64,000 nt of DNA from Xanthostigma xanthostigma (taxonomy: Eukaryota; Arthropoda; Insecta; Raphidioptera; Raphidiidae). The stretch spans positions 46,656,001-46,720,000 of the forward strand of contig OY754466.1 of the NCBI GenBank assembly GCA_963575645.1. Reading direction: 5' to 3'. The notes beneath the pieces are model-generated. The model ran no database searches. It was given only the letters and a program-made list of their open reading frames with translations, and was not told the DNA's origin. Made by a program: the position numbers and the translations under genes. Positions 1 to 11,171 of the stretch are shown piece by piece; the stretch's first letter is position 1; each line of letters begins with the position of its first letter.

Positions 1-1242
1 ATAAATCGTGCGACGGTTATAGAGTATGATTTCATGTGGTCGTCAGATGTTTTCCTCGCGCTCCCTGCCATATTTCGCGTTTTAAAACAATAATAGCAAA
101 GCGTTTCAATCCCGCTCTATTGGTCGCTAGCTGCGTTAGTATAGTCTTCGTGGAAGTAGACATCGAATAAAATATTTTATTTTAGATTTTTCTAAGATAT
201 ATTATACTTAATATATTTTTTTTTCAGTGTAACAGCATAAACACTATATTTCCTTAACTGGGTATAAAATTTTCGATAATTAAAGGTGTCGTTTAATTAA
301 TTATTAATTATAACAGTTATTTGAAAAATGCTTATTTGACACAATGTAATAAGAGAATGAAAAATTGCGCACGATAGACGGTGCTACCGTCACGCACCCA
401 GCGATAACCTCTCTGCCAAATATCAAGATTCTAGGACAACGGGAAATGTCCTAGGTTTTTTGATGAAAAAAAATATATTTGGAACAGTAGAATGTACCTT
501 CCGTGATATTTCACCGAGTCATCAAAAATGAGGGGAGGGGGGCAGTAGAGATGTTTACACATGAAAAAGCACATTTTTTCTAAACACTGGGGAGACATAA
601 ACCACTCGCTTTAATTAATTTTGAAAAGTGCGTTTGTCAATATAATTATTATATCATGATCTCGCCGTATATGAATGATGAATCGATGACAGCAGGAGGT
701 TGTCCATATAACTTAATCGTCATTAATCATTAAAGAAGAAATTTAAGCAGCGAAAGATTCAACTGACAACAAAAGAACTTAATCTTACTTCTTTTGTGAA
801 GATCAGAATGAAATGATTATAATAATGTTGGTATTAACATTTCCACCGTGGTTTCATTAAACTTTTACCGAATCTCTTATAGTATTATTATTTTAAAAGG
901 TCGTACTGACCGCTAATTATAGATATATCCACTGGCTTTACGGCCCGGATTCGTCCGCATAGTTTTTGGTTTGGTAGAGGTAACAAATTCGATATATGGG
1001 GCAAGTGCATTTCTGGGGCAAGTTCAGCCACTGTCATTATATTTCACATACACGTGTAGTTAAGTCAGCGAACACCATTTTAGTTCACAGATCGTATACT
1101 GAACCTCGATTTGTTTCACATTTTCGCTTACTGCTCATCGTCCAGTTCTCGCATTCTAATTTTAAATAAAAAATTGTGAAAGCGTTTTTCAAATCGGTCA
1201 GTAGAATCCTTGGATAGAATAATATAAATAATATTTACTTGT
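1..1242. other. Unassigned AT-rich non-coding DNA
   Basis: No open frame of note and no second copy within the window. The only local structure seen is a short perfect hairpin, GACGGT-GCT-ACCGTC, at 377-391. It probably contains decayed repeats that cannot be recognised from this window alone. Confidence 0.6.
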
Positions 1243-1405
1243 CAATAAATAAAATTATCGACCAATTTTTCAGACCATATATTAACAAAAAATATAATTA
1301 ATACATTAATGTTTCAATCCGGATTTTTGTTAATATATTGTCTGAAAAATTGGTCGATAATTTTATTTATTGAAGAGTTCTAATCAGACGTTATTCAAAG
1401 ATTTG
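1243..1405 (-). mobile_element. Inverted-repeat element, copy 1 (Penelope-like family candidate)
   Basis: Two arms of about 33 bp face each other: one begins CAATAAATAAAATTATCGAC at 1243, and its reverse complement ends at 1372. The spacer holds a broken remnant (1311-1326) of the hammerhead-like motif seen complete at 61691-61722, here on the minus strand. Outside the arm, 1373-1405 also matches the flank of the 61.6-kb copy (61553-61585, reverse complement), so the repeat is longer than the hairpin. The inverted repeats plus ribozyme-like core recall Penelope-like retroelement termini, but no reverse transcriptase is visible, so the class is an inference. Confidence 0.6.
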
Positions 1406-1484
1406 AATATTTACTTGTTTTTAAATCATTGAATCTCCACCACTGTACACGACAAACATATTTCTGAATGTGACAAAGAATGTA

Positions 1485-1670
1485 TTATAATTTATTTTTT
1501 GATGATGAAACACTTGGTGTAATCCATTTTTCTTCATTCTGACCCCAGGACTTCTTAAAACCATATGCGTAAAATTGTTTTCTTTTCACTGTAATAAATT
1601 CGCCCACACTTTTATAATAATAACTTATGATGTAACAGTACACTCTATTAATAGTTTTTTGGTGATACAA
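1485..1670 (-). other. Short open frame next to the inverted-repeat element, not recognised
   Basis: A 61-codon frame whose last 40 residues are lysine-rich and hydrophilic (…KKSWGQNEEKWITPS…), ending in a natural-looking SSSKNKL tail. A TTTATTACAG acceptor-like sequence lies in its upstream half. Being beside a repeat it could be the decayed C-terminus of a mobile-element protein. I know of no family match, and it may be chance. Confidence 0.15.
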
Positions 1671-1982
1671 TGGTTGTTTTTATTACAGCCGTATTTGTCC
1701 GGCGTTGCCCGAGAAACACAGCCTTCTGTTATGATAGTTTATTGAGAAATAGCCTAAAATTTTCTTAAATAGTTAATCACAAAAATCTGATATAATTTGA
1801 TTGAATGGTGTTACGTTCAGAGATACGATAAATGTTGCCTTATTTTACACTCATTCATGCATAATACCATTGCGTACGTAGGTAAGGACGTGTTTTATGT
1901 GCCTTAAAAACCTGTTATCTTTAAAAGACCCCCGCTTTCAAGCTAGCAAATCGGCATACGTTTTTAACTAAGTAATATATAC

Positions 1983-2756
1983 ATTACCTGCAGAGAATAC
2001 AATCCCGAGCATGTTTTTCAATCCCGGGATTACAGGATTATAGATGCGTAATCCCGGGATCCCGGAGCTATCCCGGAATTAGACTATGTGGTTTCTAATT
2101 GGGCTGAAATGAAAAAAACTTGAGTAATTACTTAAAAAATGTTTTTAATATCGTTGCACAACACAAATCACAATATAGTAAGAAAATAAAATAGACAAAC
2201 CAAAAAAAAACTTTACTTTTTCAAGAAATCAAAAAGACAACACAAAAAAACTATTTAGAATTTTGAAAATACAATCGCAGAAATATCAAAGCATCCAATG
2301 TTTGACTTCTGCTTCGTAATTTATTGCCAACATAAGCAGCAGCAGCTGAAAACGCTCGCTCAGGTTCTACCCTGGTTGGAGGAATAGACAATAGAACTTA
2401 TATGCTGTTTCTAAGTGATATCCACGAACTCCTCCATTTTCGAACAGGCTTATTTCACGTCTAATACTATTTGCCAACCCCGATTCATTTTGTACGTATT
2501 TCAGGATCTGGAGATTTCATATTCTTACGTATCGTACCGCGTATTAAAGGATTGTTTTTGTCGTTATGTAATAAATAATTATAATCTAGGCAAGATAATT
2601 GTAAAGGCGCAACGGATTACGGAATGCAAGTAGATCTGTTTGTGGCAATCCCGAAAATCCCGAGATTAGCCAAGTACGATCTCGGGATTTTCGGGATCAG
2701 AAAACGGCCGGGATCCCGAGATTCGGGATCCCCGGATTGTATTCTCTAATTACCTG
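1983..2756 (-). mobile_element. hAT-superfamily element with 8-bp TSD
   Basis: The element proper is 1991-2748 (758 bp), flanked on both sides by ATTACCTG (1983-1990 and 2749-2756). The termini are CAGAGAATACAATCC and, read inward from the other end, TAGAGAATACAATCC, which fits the hAT pattern YAG..; 8-bp duplications are diagnostic for hAT. Both subterminal regions carry repeated CCCGGGAT / ATCCCGGG motifs, as expected for transposase binding. A minus-strand remnant of the transposase C-terminus lies inside (2251-2397), so this is an internally deleted or decayed copy. Confidence 0.9.
2251..2397 (-). pseudogene. hAT transposase C-terminal dimerisation segment (remnant)
   Basis: The minus-strand frame ends in TAG at 2251-2253 and reads …SIPPTRVEPERAFSAAAYVG… followed by …LDALIFLRLYF…. 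This is the conserved hAT C-terminal dimerisation motif (PPTSVExERxFSAAG … LDALxFLR). Only about 48 codons survive. The frame is not continuous with anything upstream, and the RNase H-like catalytic domain is absent. It would have mediated transposase dimerisation. It lies inside the TSD-bounded element at 1991-2748, which independently supports the call. Confidence 0.85.
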
Positions 2757-3276
2757 ATAAAATCTTAGCAGTACTGAAATGACGTAGGTCTGGCGGGTCT
2801 GGGATCCTGGTCTATAAATAACTGTCTGATAATTGGAAGGCGTTCCGTGTCGACGTGCCGCCACTGATATCGTACGCACCTTGGTATACCCAAATAGATG
2901 AGCACTCGCTGCAAATACACACCTGTAGATTGCATAATGCTGACTACTGTTAGCCGTAGGTACCTACAGAGAAGAGAGATTTTAAGCGTGTCTCTGTTTT
3001 TCTCTCTCTCTTTAGATAGGTACTTACACATGTGTGTTGAAGCACAGTTGAAACGGCAAAGCAAGCAGTTTTGTCACTCAATATTTTTGTCTTAAGAAAT
3101 GCAGTGCGTCTTGTAATTCCGTTCAGCCATTCGAATATGATTGGCTGCGCGAACTAGTGGGCAGAACGTCTGGTCAACCGCTAGCATATGATTGGTTTAG
3201 CGTAAACTCAAACATGTGCGTGGCTATGCCGTGCACAAATATTGAGCCTCCTTCAAATAAAGCATATATTTTATAA
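2757..3276. other. Unassigned stretch
   Basis: The short frames here on both strands have no recognisable motif. No repeat partner was found within the window. Confidence 0.5.
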
Positions 3277-3605
3277 TTTACTATATGAATTATTGTGTAT
3301 CTACTCAATGTGCGGTGAACGAAGGCAACAAAGCGTATCGAAAATATATCTGCGTCTCTTTCTTCGATGTAATTCCCTGATTTCACTGATGATAGGATTA
3401 GTTGATGTACTTGCATTCAATCTGAATAAAGTATCGCTGTTTCAAAAACTTTGTCTTTTTCTATGACGTTAATATGGGCGTACCCAGCTCTTGGCCCAGG
3501 AGGGAGCAAATTAGAAATTTCTTAAGCCGGGCCCCCCTCCTGGATAAGCCAGTGCTTACGGCGTAAAAAATAACAGTAGTATATGTTTGCACCCTAATGG
3601 TTCGA
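3277..3605 (+). repeat. Dispersed repeat, copy 1 (possible LTR-type piece)
   Basis: It matches the reverse complement of 32579-32917 over about 330 bp with small indels. It includes a polyadenylation-like AATAAA near 3425 and a G/C-rich patch (GGGCGTACCC… TTGGCCCA). An AATAAA followed by a T-rich end would suit the R region of a solo LTR, but no TG…CA ends or TSD are visible. The short frames at 3174-3416, 3242-3466 and 3461-3691 are chance frames across it. Confidence 0.6.
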
Positions 3606-4158
3606 AAGTATATGAAAAAAAGCGACAAAAAAATGGAAATGGTAATTTTGAGGTCCACGCCAATTTTATTACAACTAAATCTTTTCTGCATCGAAATATA
3701 ATTTCAAAACCAACATTTTTGTACATTTTTATAATACTAGACAAATTGCATTGAGTGCTCGAAGATAAAATCACATTGCTGCAGTAATTACTCGTTTTAA
3801 TGTTCAGTGTTTTTTCACAAGTCATGTTTGAATATGAAAAAAATTTTCTTTTACTTTTCCGCGATCTCAAGATGAGATTTCCATGTAACCGCGTGAAATG
3901 GCATCTACTTAATCACAACAATAATGTAAACAATTTTTGATACGACTTTATCAAGGATACGCATATTTTGTTAAAATATTTTAAACACATCATTGCGTCC
4001 TTCTTTTGGTGTGTCTGGACGCGATAAACACAAAAACTATTCAACTAATTTTCATGCGGTTTTCATAATTAGTTTGAGAAAAGATTTGGGAAGGTTTTAT
4101 GTATAGGAGGCTGAACAATGAATAAAGGACCAATAAAGAAAAGCATAATATACTATAA
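3606..4158. other. Unassigned stretch
   Basis: AT-rich. Around 4010-4130 it resembles decayed repeat sequence (an 'aactattcaactaatttt' type stretch, also echoed near 25040), but it cannot be bounded. Confidence 0.4.
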
Positions 4159-4160
4159 TA

Positions 4161-4462
4161 CGCGCCACGGATCTAAAAGGTTCGGAAGCTAGTCACAAAC
4201 AGCCTCGCAAAAGGCACATTTTAGAGCCGTTGAGACTCCCGCCACCTCCCAGCTACCTGCACGGAACGGGCGCCGTCGATGATTGGCCGTGATCGCTCGT
4301 TGCCTTTGTGTCGTTTTCCTGCTTTAAAGTACAGTCGAGTGCGCTATTGTCAAGTTCTTATTTTAGTTTTGTTGAGTTGCGAGTTTGTAGTTTTTCAACA
4401 AACTGTACAAGCGTAAGCCCGCATTCGCATCTAACTTCCGAGCGTTTTAGATTCGTGGCGCG
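4161..4462. mobile_element. Tc1/mariner-like MITE with TA TSD, copy 1
   Basis: Termini of about 37 bp face each other: CGCGCCACGGATCTAAAA at 4161, and its imperfect reverse complement ending at 4462. TA flanks both ends (4159-4160 and 4463-4464). A second, inverted and end-truncated member lies at 58273-58555 and shares the whole interior. No transposase is present, so it is non-autonomous. The TA duplication points to Tc1/mariner, but no protein confirms it. Confidence 0.8.
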
Positions 4463-6181
4463 TACTTGTCATTCAACGGAAAACTTAGCGGAATTTTTCT
4501 TTCCTGGTATTTGTGACCATCCTCTGCATTACAGTTTTAAAGAACTAAAATAAGGAAAATTTCCTTTTGAAAACACACCTAAATTTTCATTTTTCGTGTA
4601 AAATTAAGTGATAATATTTGTATTTACTCCCTGTAAAAATGTACAAACATTAAATAAGGAAAAACCCAAGTCAAACTTATAAAATAGATAAAAACACGCT
4701 TTTGATAAAGGAATTGTCAATTTCCTGGCATACAGTAAAAGCCGATTTAAATTCCGAATACATATTTCATATATAAGTTGAAAGTTAAAGTTTTAGATCA
4801 AAAAGTTATAACGTGAAAATAAACCTTTATTATTTTAGAATTTAATGTCGCATTGTTTTAGTCATTTTTTATACTCATTGCAAATTTAATATGATGGGGC
4901 AACTCTTGGTCGATAGCCATGCTTTGAAAAACCGAATAAATTCTAAATCTCTATAATAAAAAAAAGGTCTGACATTTTTTTTGAATTCTTATGCCAATCA
5001 CTAATAAAAGATCTCACCAGTTATTCCACCCCAACGAAATTTAAAATCGAATATAAGACGTTTTTATCCTATATAACATAGATATATCAAAACAAAACTA
5101 TGCTGTGACGAGTGTAGAGAGTATCTGTAGTGGAAAGAGCAATATGGAACGTCCGACATCTTGTATGGACCTTTTCCTGAACTTGCGCCATCAGTCACCA
5201 GGGTCTAAAATTATTGGCGTCCTGTAAAAACGAACGTTTCGGTATGTGCGAAAAATGATCCCAACAAGATGTCGGAAGTTCATTTCTAACTGAGTAGGCG
5301 GCGGCTGTCTAAACTCTAGAGTATCAAGACGATCGCCATGTTAGTGAGACAGAGGGTCTTCTAAAAAACTGTATGTTAGAAATACAAATATATTTTGTAT
5401 TTTCATTTTTACACCGAGAGATGGTATTACTGTGCACCTTGTCATCTTAGTACTGAACTTTGTTTACACAAATGGCAATTTTGGCTTTTCACGGAGAGAT
5501 GGCGTTACAGCGTTCGTATTACCATTTATCATCGTGGTTACTATATAAATAAATTAAAATTTAATATATTTTACAAAATCTGGCAATTATTATTAAAAAA
5601 AATATATATTATAACAAATAAAAACATTTGCATTGTTAATTTGAAGTTCAAGTGCGACAAAAATAACTGATATGAAGTTTCGAGAGTGTAGTAAGGGAAA
5701 AATTATTAGAACGAACTCACCGATCGAAAATACAAATTAACAAATGCTACTCCCTACCCTCGAAACGCTATTATATTTTATTTTTGTCGCTGTTACGAAC
5801 ATCAACCTTATGTTGTAAATGTTTTTTTAAGGATTATTTTTTCCGCAAAAAGGAACAGCAACGGGATACTCATGCGTGGTAAAAACTACAGACTCCAGTA
5901 CTGTGGACATTTTTATCTTTGTGTACTAATAAATATTGTTGAATTAAATGTAAATCATCCTGTATTTGTTTTTTATGTGATAAATGATAATAGTATTTCC
6001 TGTATGCGATAAATTGTCAGACAATTTGTTGTACAAGCAGATTTCAATTGTCTATATTTTACGTTCTTTGTAGAGAAGTGTTTTATTTCATACGCAGATA
6101 ATGCTATGTATTATTTATATATAGGTAGGTATAGATTATTTATATTAAAAAATTCGTTGTCTTCATTTTAAATTTTGTATT
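4463..6181. other. Unassigned AT-rich DNA
   Basis: No recognisable gene or element was found. Two short stretches near 5416 and 5494 share 'gagatggyrttac', perhaps an old tandem duplication. Nothing else stands out. Confidence 0.5.
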
Positions 6182-6296
6182 TATTGAACACTATTAAATA
6201 TAGAAATATCTTGGAACAATTTTATTCGTTACAATAAATTTACCTTTCAATATTCCAACCAAATTTTCAGGTAAAATATAGTTAGTTGAAGAATAA
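6182..6296 (+). repeat. Dispersed repeat shared with 38534-38651, copy 1
   Basis: About 115 bp starting TTGAACACTATTAAATATAG match 38534-38651 in the same orientation with scattered substitutions. Function and class are unknown. At the other locus a TA-MITE (38653-38995) abuts its end. Confidence 0.6.
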
Positions 6297-7596
6297 ATAC
6301 ACACTGCACTATACTCCTTGGTATTTTTGTTGAATATTGTGACGTTCACCCAAAAATCGACCGATGGCGTTGTGTAAACGTCAAAAAAAGTTTCATTAAA
6401 ATTATGTTTTTTCCTAACACAAAACTTTCACTAACTGTAATATTTTACAAAAGGTTAATAAACAACACATAAATAAATTTGCAAGAGTAATTAACTGCAG
6501 ATATAATACTCCACGTTTATAGGTTAGGCATTATAACCATTTTTATTTTCTCAGGCGAATAAATATTTATACCCGAATATTTGGACAGAATAGATTTATA
6601 CCTGCAGTAAACATAATTATGCTTGGTGAATTGAATTATCGCTATTTTTTCGGGGGAATGAAACTTACGTAAACTTATTATTACCGCTATATAGGCATGA
6701 AAAGCGCAAAAAAATATTTTTCGCATAAACATTTTAGTGGGGGTTTTTAGTGTCAAAAATCTCTTTCAGTTTCTTTTTTTGTGTATTATCGACTACTTAT
6801 TATGTATTGGACGATAAATTTCCATCGCTTTTTCATCTCGCAGGCTTTTGGCCAGTTAATGCTATTAAGAAGATTATGAAATAATTAAATTCTTCAGTGT
6901 GGCGTTAAAAACTGAATTGTGAAATGCACCGGACTACTTTTTGTCGAACATTTTTTTTATTAAACATTTAGTATCTGATACATTCTTGTGCCGAACTAGC
7001 TCAGATTTTGAAGGACGATTTCTTTTTAATTAGTATTAAATTGAAAAATAATATAAATCAGAATTGTTGGTCTCTACACGCGGGTGGGGCACCTGTCAAA
7101 ATCTGTATAGGTACGTAAAAAAGGCAACGTCTTGAAAGATATGCAAGCGATTATCATTCGGTTTCACGAATATCGAGAACAAATGCGGAAAGATTTATTC
7201 TATCGCTACCGTGCAACGCCTGGTAAACAGGAGATATTATGTGCAATATATGTAATATGTGTCTGAATTGTATGATTTTTATGACTCGTGTGACTGTTGA
7301 AACTCGCGAATGGCTCGTTATTAGCAAACTTTCACCACTCGTCATGAAATAATGCATTACAAACTAGATACATAAAGTACTATTATCTCATCATTTTATA
7401 GGTAACCCTAAACTTTCACCATTCTTCCACCAACTCCTGCTTGCAGTATACATCTCTTTACATTTATATTTATGCGACACTATATGACACATACATGCAA
7501 ATATTTTCATCAAAAATAGAGGTTTGAGTTTAAAATCATTAACAAAGTAGGGAACTGCCGAAAACTGCAAAAAAATTGGACACAACATTCATCTCG
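6297..7596. other. Unassigned AT-rich DNA
   Basis: No element ends, tandem arrays or convincing coding frames were seen. The minus-strand frames at 6517-6756, 7154-7357 and 7391-7588 lack recognisable motifs. Confidence 0.5.
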
Positions 7597-7690
7597 GTAA
7601 ACTAAGATGAATGTGTGTATAACTCATGTCCCTCTCCCTTCCCTATTCGTTCTTTTGCACTCGGGTGAAACCGGGCGGGACCGCTTGTAA
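7597..7690 (+). mobile_element. 3' fragment of a Lep1-like Helentron element
   Basis: It matches the 3' part of the element at 22757-23055 (…taaactaagatga…; …gtgaaaccgggcgggac…), ending in a degraded CGCTTGT instead of GCTAGT. The 5' part is missing. Confidence 0.6.
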
Positions 7691-8370
7691 TACATATAAA
7701 AAAATCAAATTCTGTTTAGAGAGAAAAATTAATTGTTGATTGGATTTATTATGGTTAACAAAAAACTGATTACTCTGTGCATTTGAATGAGAATAAATAA
7801 AATTTTATTGTATTATGCAAATTCGAATGTAATTTTTATCACTTATAAAACCAGAGGTCAGTGTCATATATCGTCATAATTTTTTTTGTAATATACAAAT
7901 TATCAGTTATTATCTAATATTTTCATGTAAGGTAGGTTAAAAGTCGAAAAATGTTTTGTTTTTTTTTGCCACAATAAACGTTTGTGAATTTATTTATAAA
8001 ATTCCGGAAAATCGACTAGATATACCTACCGAATTTAATTTTAACATTTCCGTGAAATCTGTTAAGCTACCTGCGTTAAAATGGCAACCAAATAAATGGC
8101 GCGCGAATACATATTATGAAACTAATTAGTTCGAGAAAACAAAAAAAAATAATTTTTAGTTTAAAAAAAATCAGTGTTTACGATTTTCTCTGCTTTTAGT
8201 CTAAAAACTTTTGTTTTTAGGGTTCCATACCCAACTTTATTATATTTTTAACTGACTACAAAAAAAAGACAGGCTTCTCTATTCGATTGTATTTTTTTTT
8301 TGTATGGATGTCCGTCGATATCTTCGCCGGCTATAAACCGATTTCGATGATTTTTTTTATTCGATAGAGT

Positions 8371-8655
8371 ATGTTTCAAAATTGGTCCCATATAAATTTT
8401 AGCAAAATCGGTTCAGCAGTTTTTTAAAAAATTAACAAAAATCAAAGAAATATTGCAAAAGTTGTAGTTTCGGCGTCAACGTTGCTCTTCGGTTTCATTA
8501 GACACTAAAAATGTCTCAAATTTGGTCCCATATAAATTTTAGCAAAATCGGCTCAGCAGTTTTTTAGAAAATTATATCATATCAAGCAAATATTGCAATA
8601 GTTGTAGTTGTCGACGTGAACGTTGCTCTTCGATTTCATTAGACACCAAAAAAGA
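8371..8655 (+). repeat. Tandem duplication, two units of about 141 bp
   Basis: Unit 1 (8371-8511) and unit 2 (8512-8655) both contain TTGGTCCCATATAAATTTTA, AGCAAAATCGG(T/C)TCAGCAG and GAACGTTGCTCTTCG-like segments, and differ mainly by small indels. This is a tandem duplication inside a decayed dispersed repeat (8200-8660) of unknown class. Confidence 0.75.
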
Positions 8656-9279
8656 CAACTAAAAAATTTAAAATAAAAAAACGTTAGTTTTTAAATTGAA
8701 TCTCCTTCAAAAAAGGGTCACTAAAAACATAAATAACAAAGTTTTGAGGTCGGCACCAATTTAATTACTATCACGTTTTATCTAGGTACTTAGGTATATA
8801 GTGCCCCTTTTTTGAAGGAGGTTCCTGGTTCAATTTAAAAAAAAAGTTTTTTGTTTTTAGGAATCCGTATTTCAGAATGAAAAAAATAAACCTGACATTG
8901 TACGTTATAGACGCACAACAACACGGGTCATACATGTCTTAGGGGTCCTTATAGGATCACTTTGCTGTCCCACAGGATCATTTTCTCAGAAACGGCTGGC
9001 GGTATCAAGTTGAAATTAATATTAAGTACTAAGAAGGTGTACAATCCCATAGTCATATGAAAAATGCAAGCTTCTATCTCCCTGCAATGAAAAGATATGT
9101 CCTTCCGAACCTACAGGTTGTGTGCACGAAGCCTACTAGCGCCGCTAGTGGGCAATAGAGAATAATTGAACTCACTTTTTATGGAAATCGCGACATGTTT
9201 CTATGGTGATAGGTCAAAAACTTTTTGTGTAATCATGTTGTGTCAAAAAAAATGTAATAAGAAAAACTGATGTTAATTT

Positions 9280-9400
9280 TATACATATAGGTACCATAAA
9301 ATTCAGATTGTAAACGATTTTATAAATAGCATAACATAAAAGGTATGTGAGAATTGTTTATTTATCAATAATCGACGTAAAATATAAAAATAATTAATTT
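9280..9400 (+). repeat. 121-bp indel flanked by TTAATTT direct repeats
   Basis: Copy 1 reads …TTAATTT (9273-9279) - segment - TTAATTT (9394-9400) …, whereas the 39.8-kb copy has one TTAATTT at the junction. This is either an insertion with a 7-bp duplication in copy 1, or a microhomology deletion in copy 2. No inverted termini are visible on the segment. Confidence 0.7.
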
Positions 9401-9421
9401 GTTTACACTGACAGCGGAACG

Positions 9422-9523
9422 TCAAATTATGGCGCCAATGGTCTTCTTCATTTTACTCACTTCGCCATCAGCGCAACAGTCCGGAACACAGCAAGCATTT
9501 CCAGATAGCTTAGATTTGCCCAT
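9422..9523 (-). pseudogene. THAP-domain-like N-terminal fragment
   Basis: A 33-codon minus-strand frame starts ATG at 9523 and ends TGA at 9422. It reads MGKSKLSGNACCVPDCCADG then lysine-rich. THAP zinc fingers typically begin just after the initiator with CxVPGC, the first two zinc-ligand cysteines. The second copy (40190-40295) encodes the more canonical CCVPGC. The remaining C…CxxH ligands and the AVPTIF box are missing, so only the start of a THAP domain can be argued. THAP domains are DNA-binding modules of P-element transposases and many host proteins. Confidence 0.4.
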
Positions 9524-9914
9524 GTTTTCTTTGTAATTAAAAAAACGTCATAAAATTATAACTATTTTCCATTTTAATAAACATTGCTCACTGACATACG
9601 GAAAATTTGAGATTGAAGTTTCTCCTAGTGCTCACCACAAACGCTCGCATCGAAAAACTCCGCCTCCTTGCACATAGCCCATAGATGCTTTCCGTTGACC
9701 ACTATAATGATTTTGACATGTTTTATGTAGGTTGATGACCAAAGCCCAGACAGATGCATTACTCTCCACTGTCGTCACAACATTGTTTTGTTTTCAATTT
9801 CTATGACACTCAAGATACAAACAAGTCTCAATTCAATCTAAAATCCCGTTGTGAATGCAATGTTTTCATTAATTCAAATTTTACAGTGTGTTTTATCCAT
9901 CTACTAATACATAA

Positions 9915-10060
9915 TATAATAAATGTGAAATGTCTGTTCGTCGTTCTGTCACGCTTAAACGGCTGAACGGATTTTAATGAAATTTTGAGTATGCATAATA
10001 TACCCTACCCGGATTTACTCCGGTGTATGTGATTTCTGTTAAAAAATCGATATAAAACAT
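9915..10060 (+). repeat. Decayed Helentron-type 5' segment
   Basis: The sequence around 'tgtcacgcttaaacggctgaacggatttt' (9945-9975) has the 'gaacggattttaatgaaatt' phrase typical of the 5' parts of Lep1/Helentron-like repeats. It lies just upstream of a better preserved member starting at 10067. Boundaries are not clear. Confidence 0.4.
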
Positions 10061-10066
10061 TATACC

Positions 10067-10471
10067 TATCTATATAAAAATCTCGTCTCACGATGTTCGT
10101 CCGCGCTGATCTCCGAAACCACTGAAACGATTTTGATGAAATTATGTAAATGTGTCTTGCTTGGCGCAACTTACGCTATAGGATAGTTTTTATTAAAAAT
10201 TTTGTACAAAATTACGGTGTTTTGTGAAAAAAAACTGTTTTAGTAACATGTAACGACATCTGAGATAATGTATTCAAAGCTATTAGTTCAGAAGCAAACA
10301 AAAAAAATGTTTTTGTACCAAGTAGCGACATCTGATAGAATTCGCTTAAAGCTATTAGTTCCGAAGCAAATTTGATAGAATTTGCTCAAAGCTATTAGTT
10401 CAGACGCCGGGCCGCAAACTAAATACATTTTATATATATCGCACCCGGGTGAAACCGGGACGGACCGCTAG
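10067..10471 (+). mobile_element. Helentron/Lep1-like non-autonomous element
   Basis: It opens CTATATAAAAATCTCGTCTC, with the 'cactgaaacgattttgatgaaat' phrase near 10120, and closes GGGTGAAACCGGGACGGACC-GCTAG at 10467-10471. Near 10277-10405 there are about three imperfect repeats of roughly 40 bp containing AGCTATTAGTTC(A/C)GA. Relatives are at 18355-18670 (inverted, 3' end plus repeats) and 23056-23478. No coding capacity. Confidence 0.7.
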
Positions 10472-11171
10472 CTGTTAAATAAATAACCTTATGTTTCCAT
10501 GAATTCTCTATCACAGACCCCAGCTCCCATGTTTGAATTTGAGAACTGATAAAAGTACTAATTGGATTATCGATATATATTATTTAAAAATATAAATTGA
10601 AAATATGAACTCATGCTAGTTTCCCGGATGAAGCCGGACTGTTAGTTTCTATGTAAAAATTATTTGATAATTATTTTAGTTATCACCAAATGTATCTTTT
10701 TGATCTAAAATTGTTGTCGCCTAAAACATGCTTAACAATATTATTTTTCTGTATCCACGATGACTTTGCAATGAAATGCGTATGGCGCTAGGGGAGGGTT
10801 TTTTAATGCATGTAGTATTTTATATAACCCGACGTGAATAATTCCGATTATGATGTAAAAGGGTCTCTCTCCATTCTCTCGTTGTTAATCAGATTATTGT
10901 TTTTTTACGTGACTAACGTTGTGGACACATAAATCGACCGTGAACGAACGTAAGATGTTGCTGTAGGTGTTGGAAGGAAACCTTACAGAAACGATTCATA
11001 TAGATTAATGGACATATTTTTGAAATTAAAGCTATTGACTTGTTTACTTTACCACAAACATTAAAATTTGCAATGATTAATTTGGGATGGCGCTCTAGAT
11101 TAACAGATTGCAGAAACTTGATTTCGTTACATTTCGGACTCGCGCACCGAGGCTTCCGTACAAACTTGTAG

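Larger units (their letters stand above)
8940..9690 (-). mobile_element. Dispersed 0.7-kb element with THAP-like motif, copy 1
   Basis: It is collinear with 39800-40465 over its whole length, including the palindromic CTAGCGCCGCTAG near 9135. The minus strand carries a short THAP-like N-terminal frame (9422-9523), suggesting a decayed P-element-like or other THAP-encoding transposon. This copy has a 121-bp segment (9280-9400) absent from the other. Ends and TSD could not be fixed. Confidence 0.55.
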
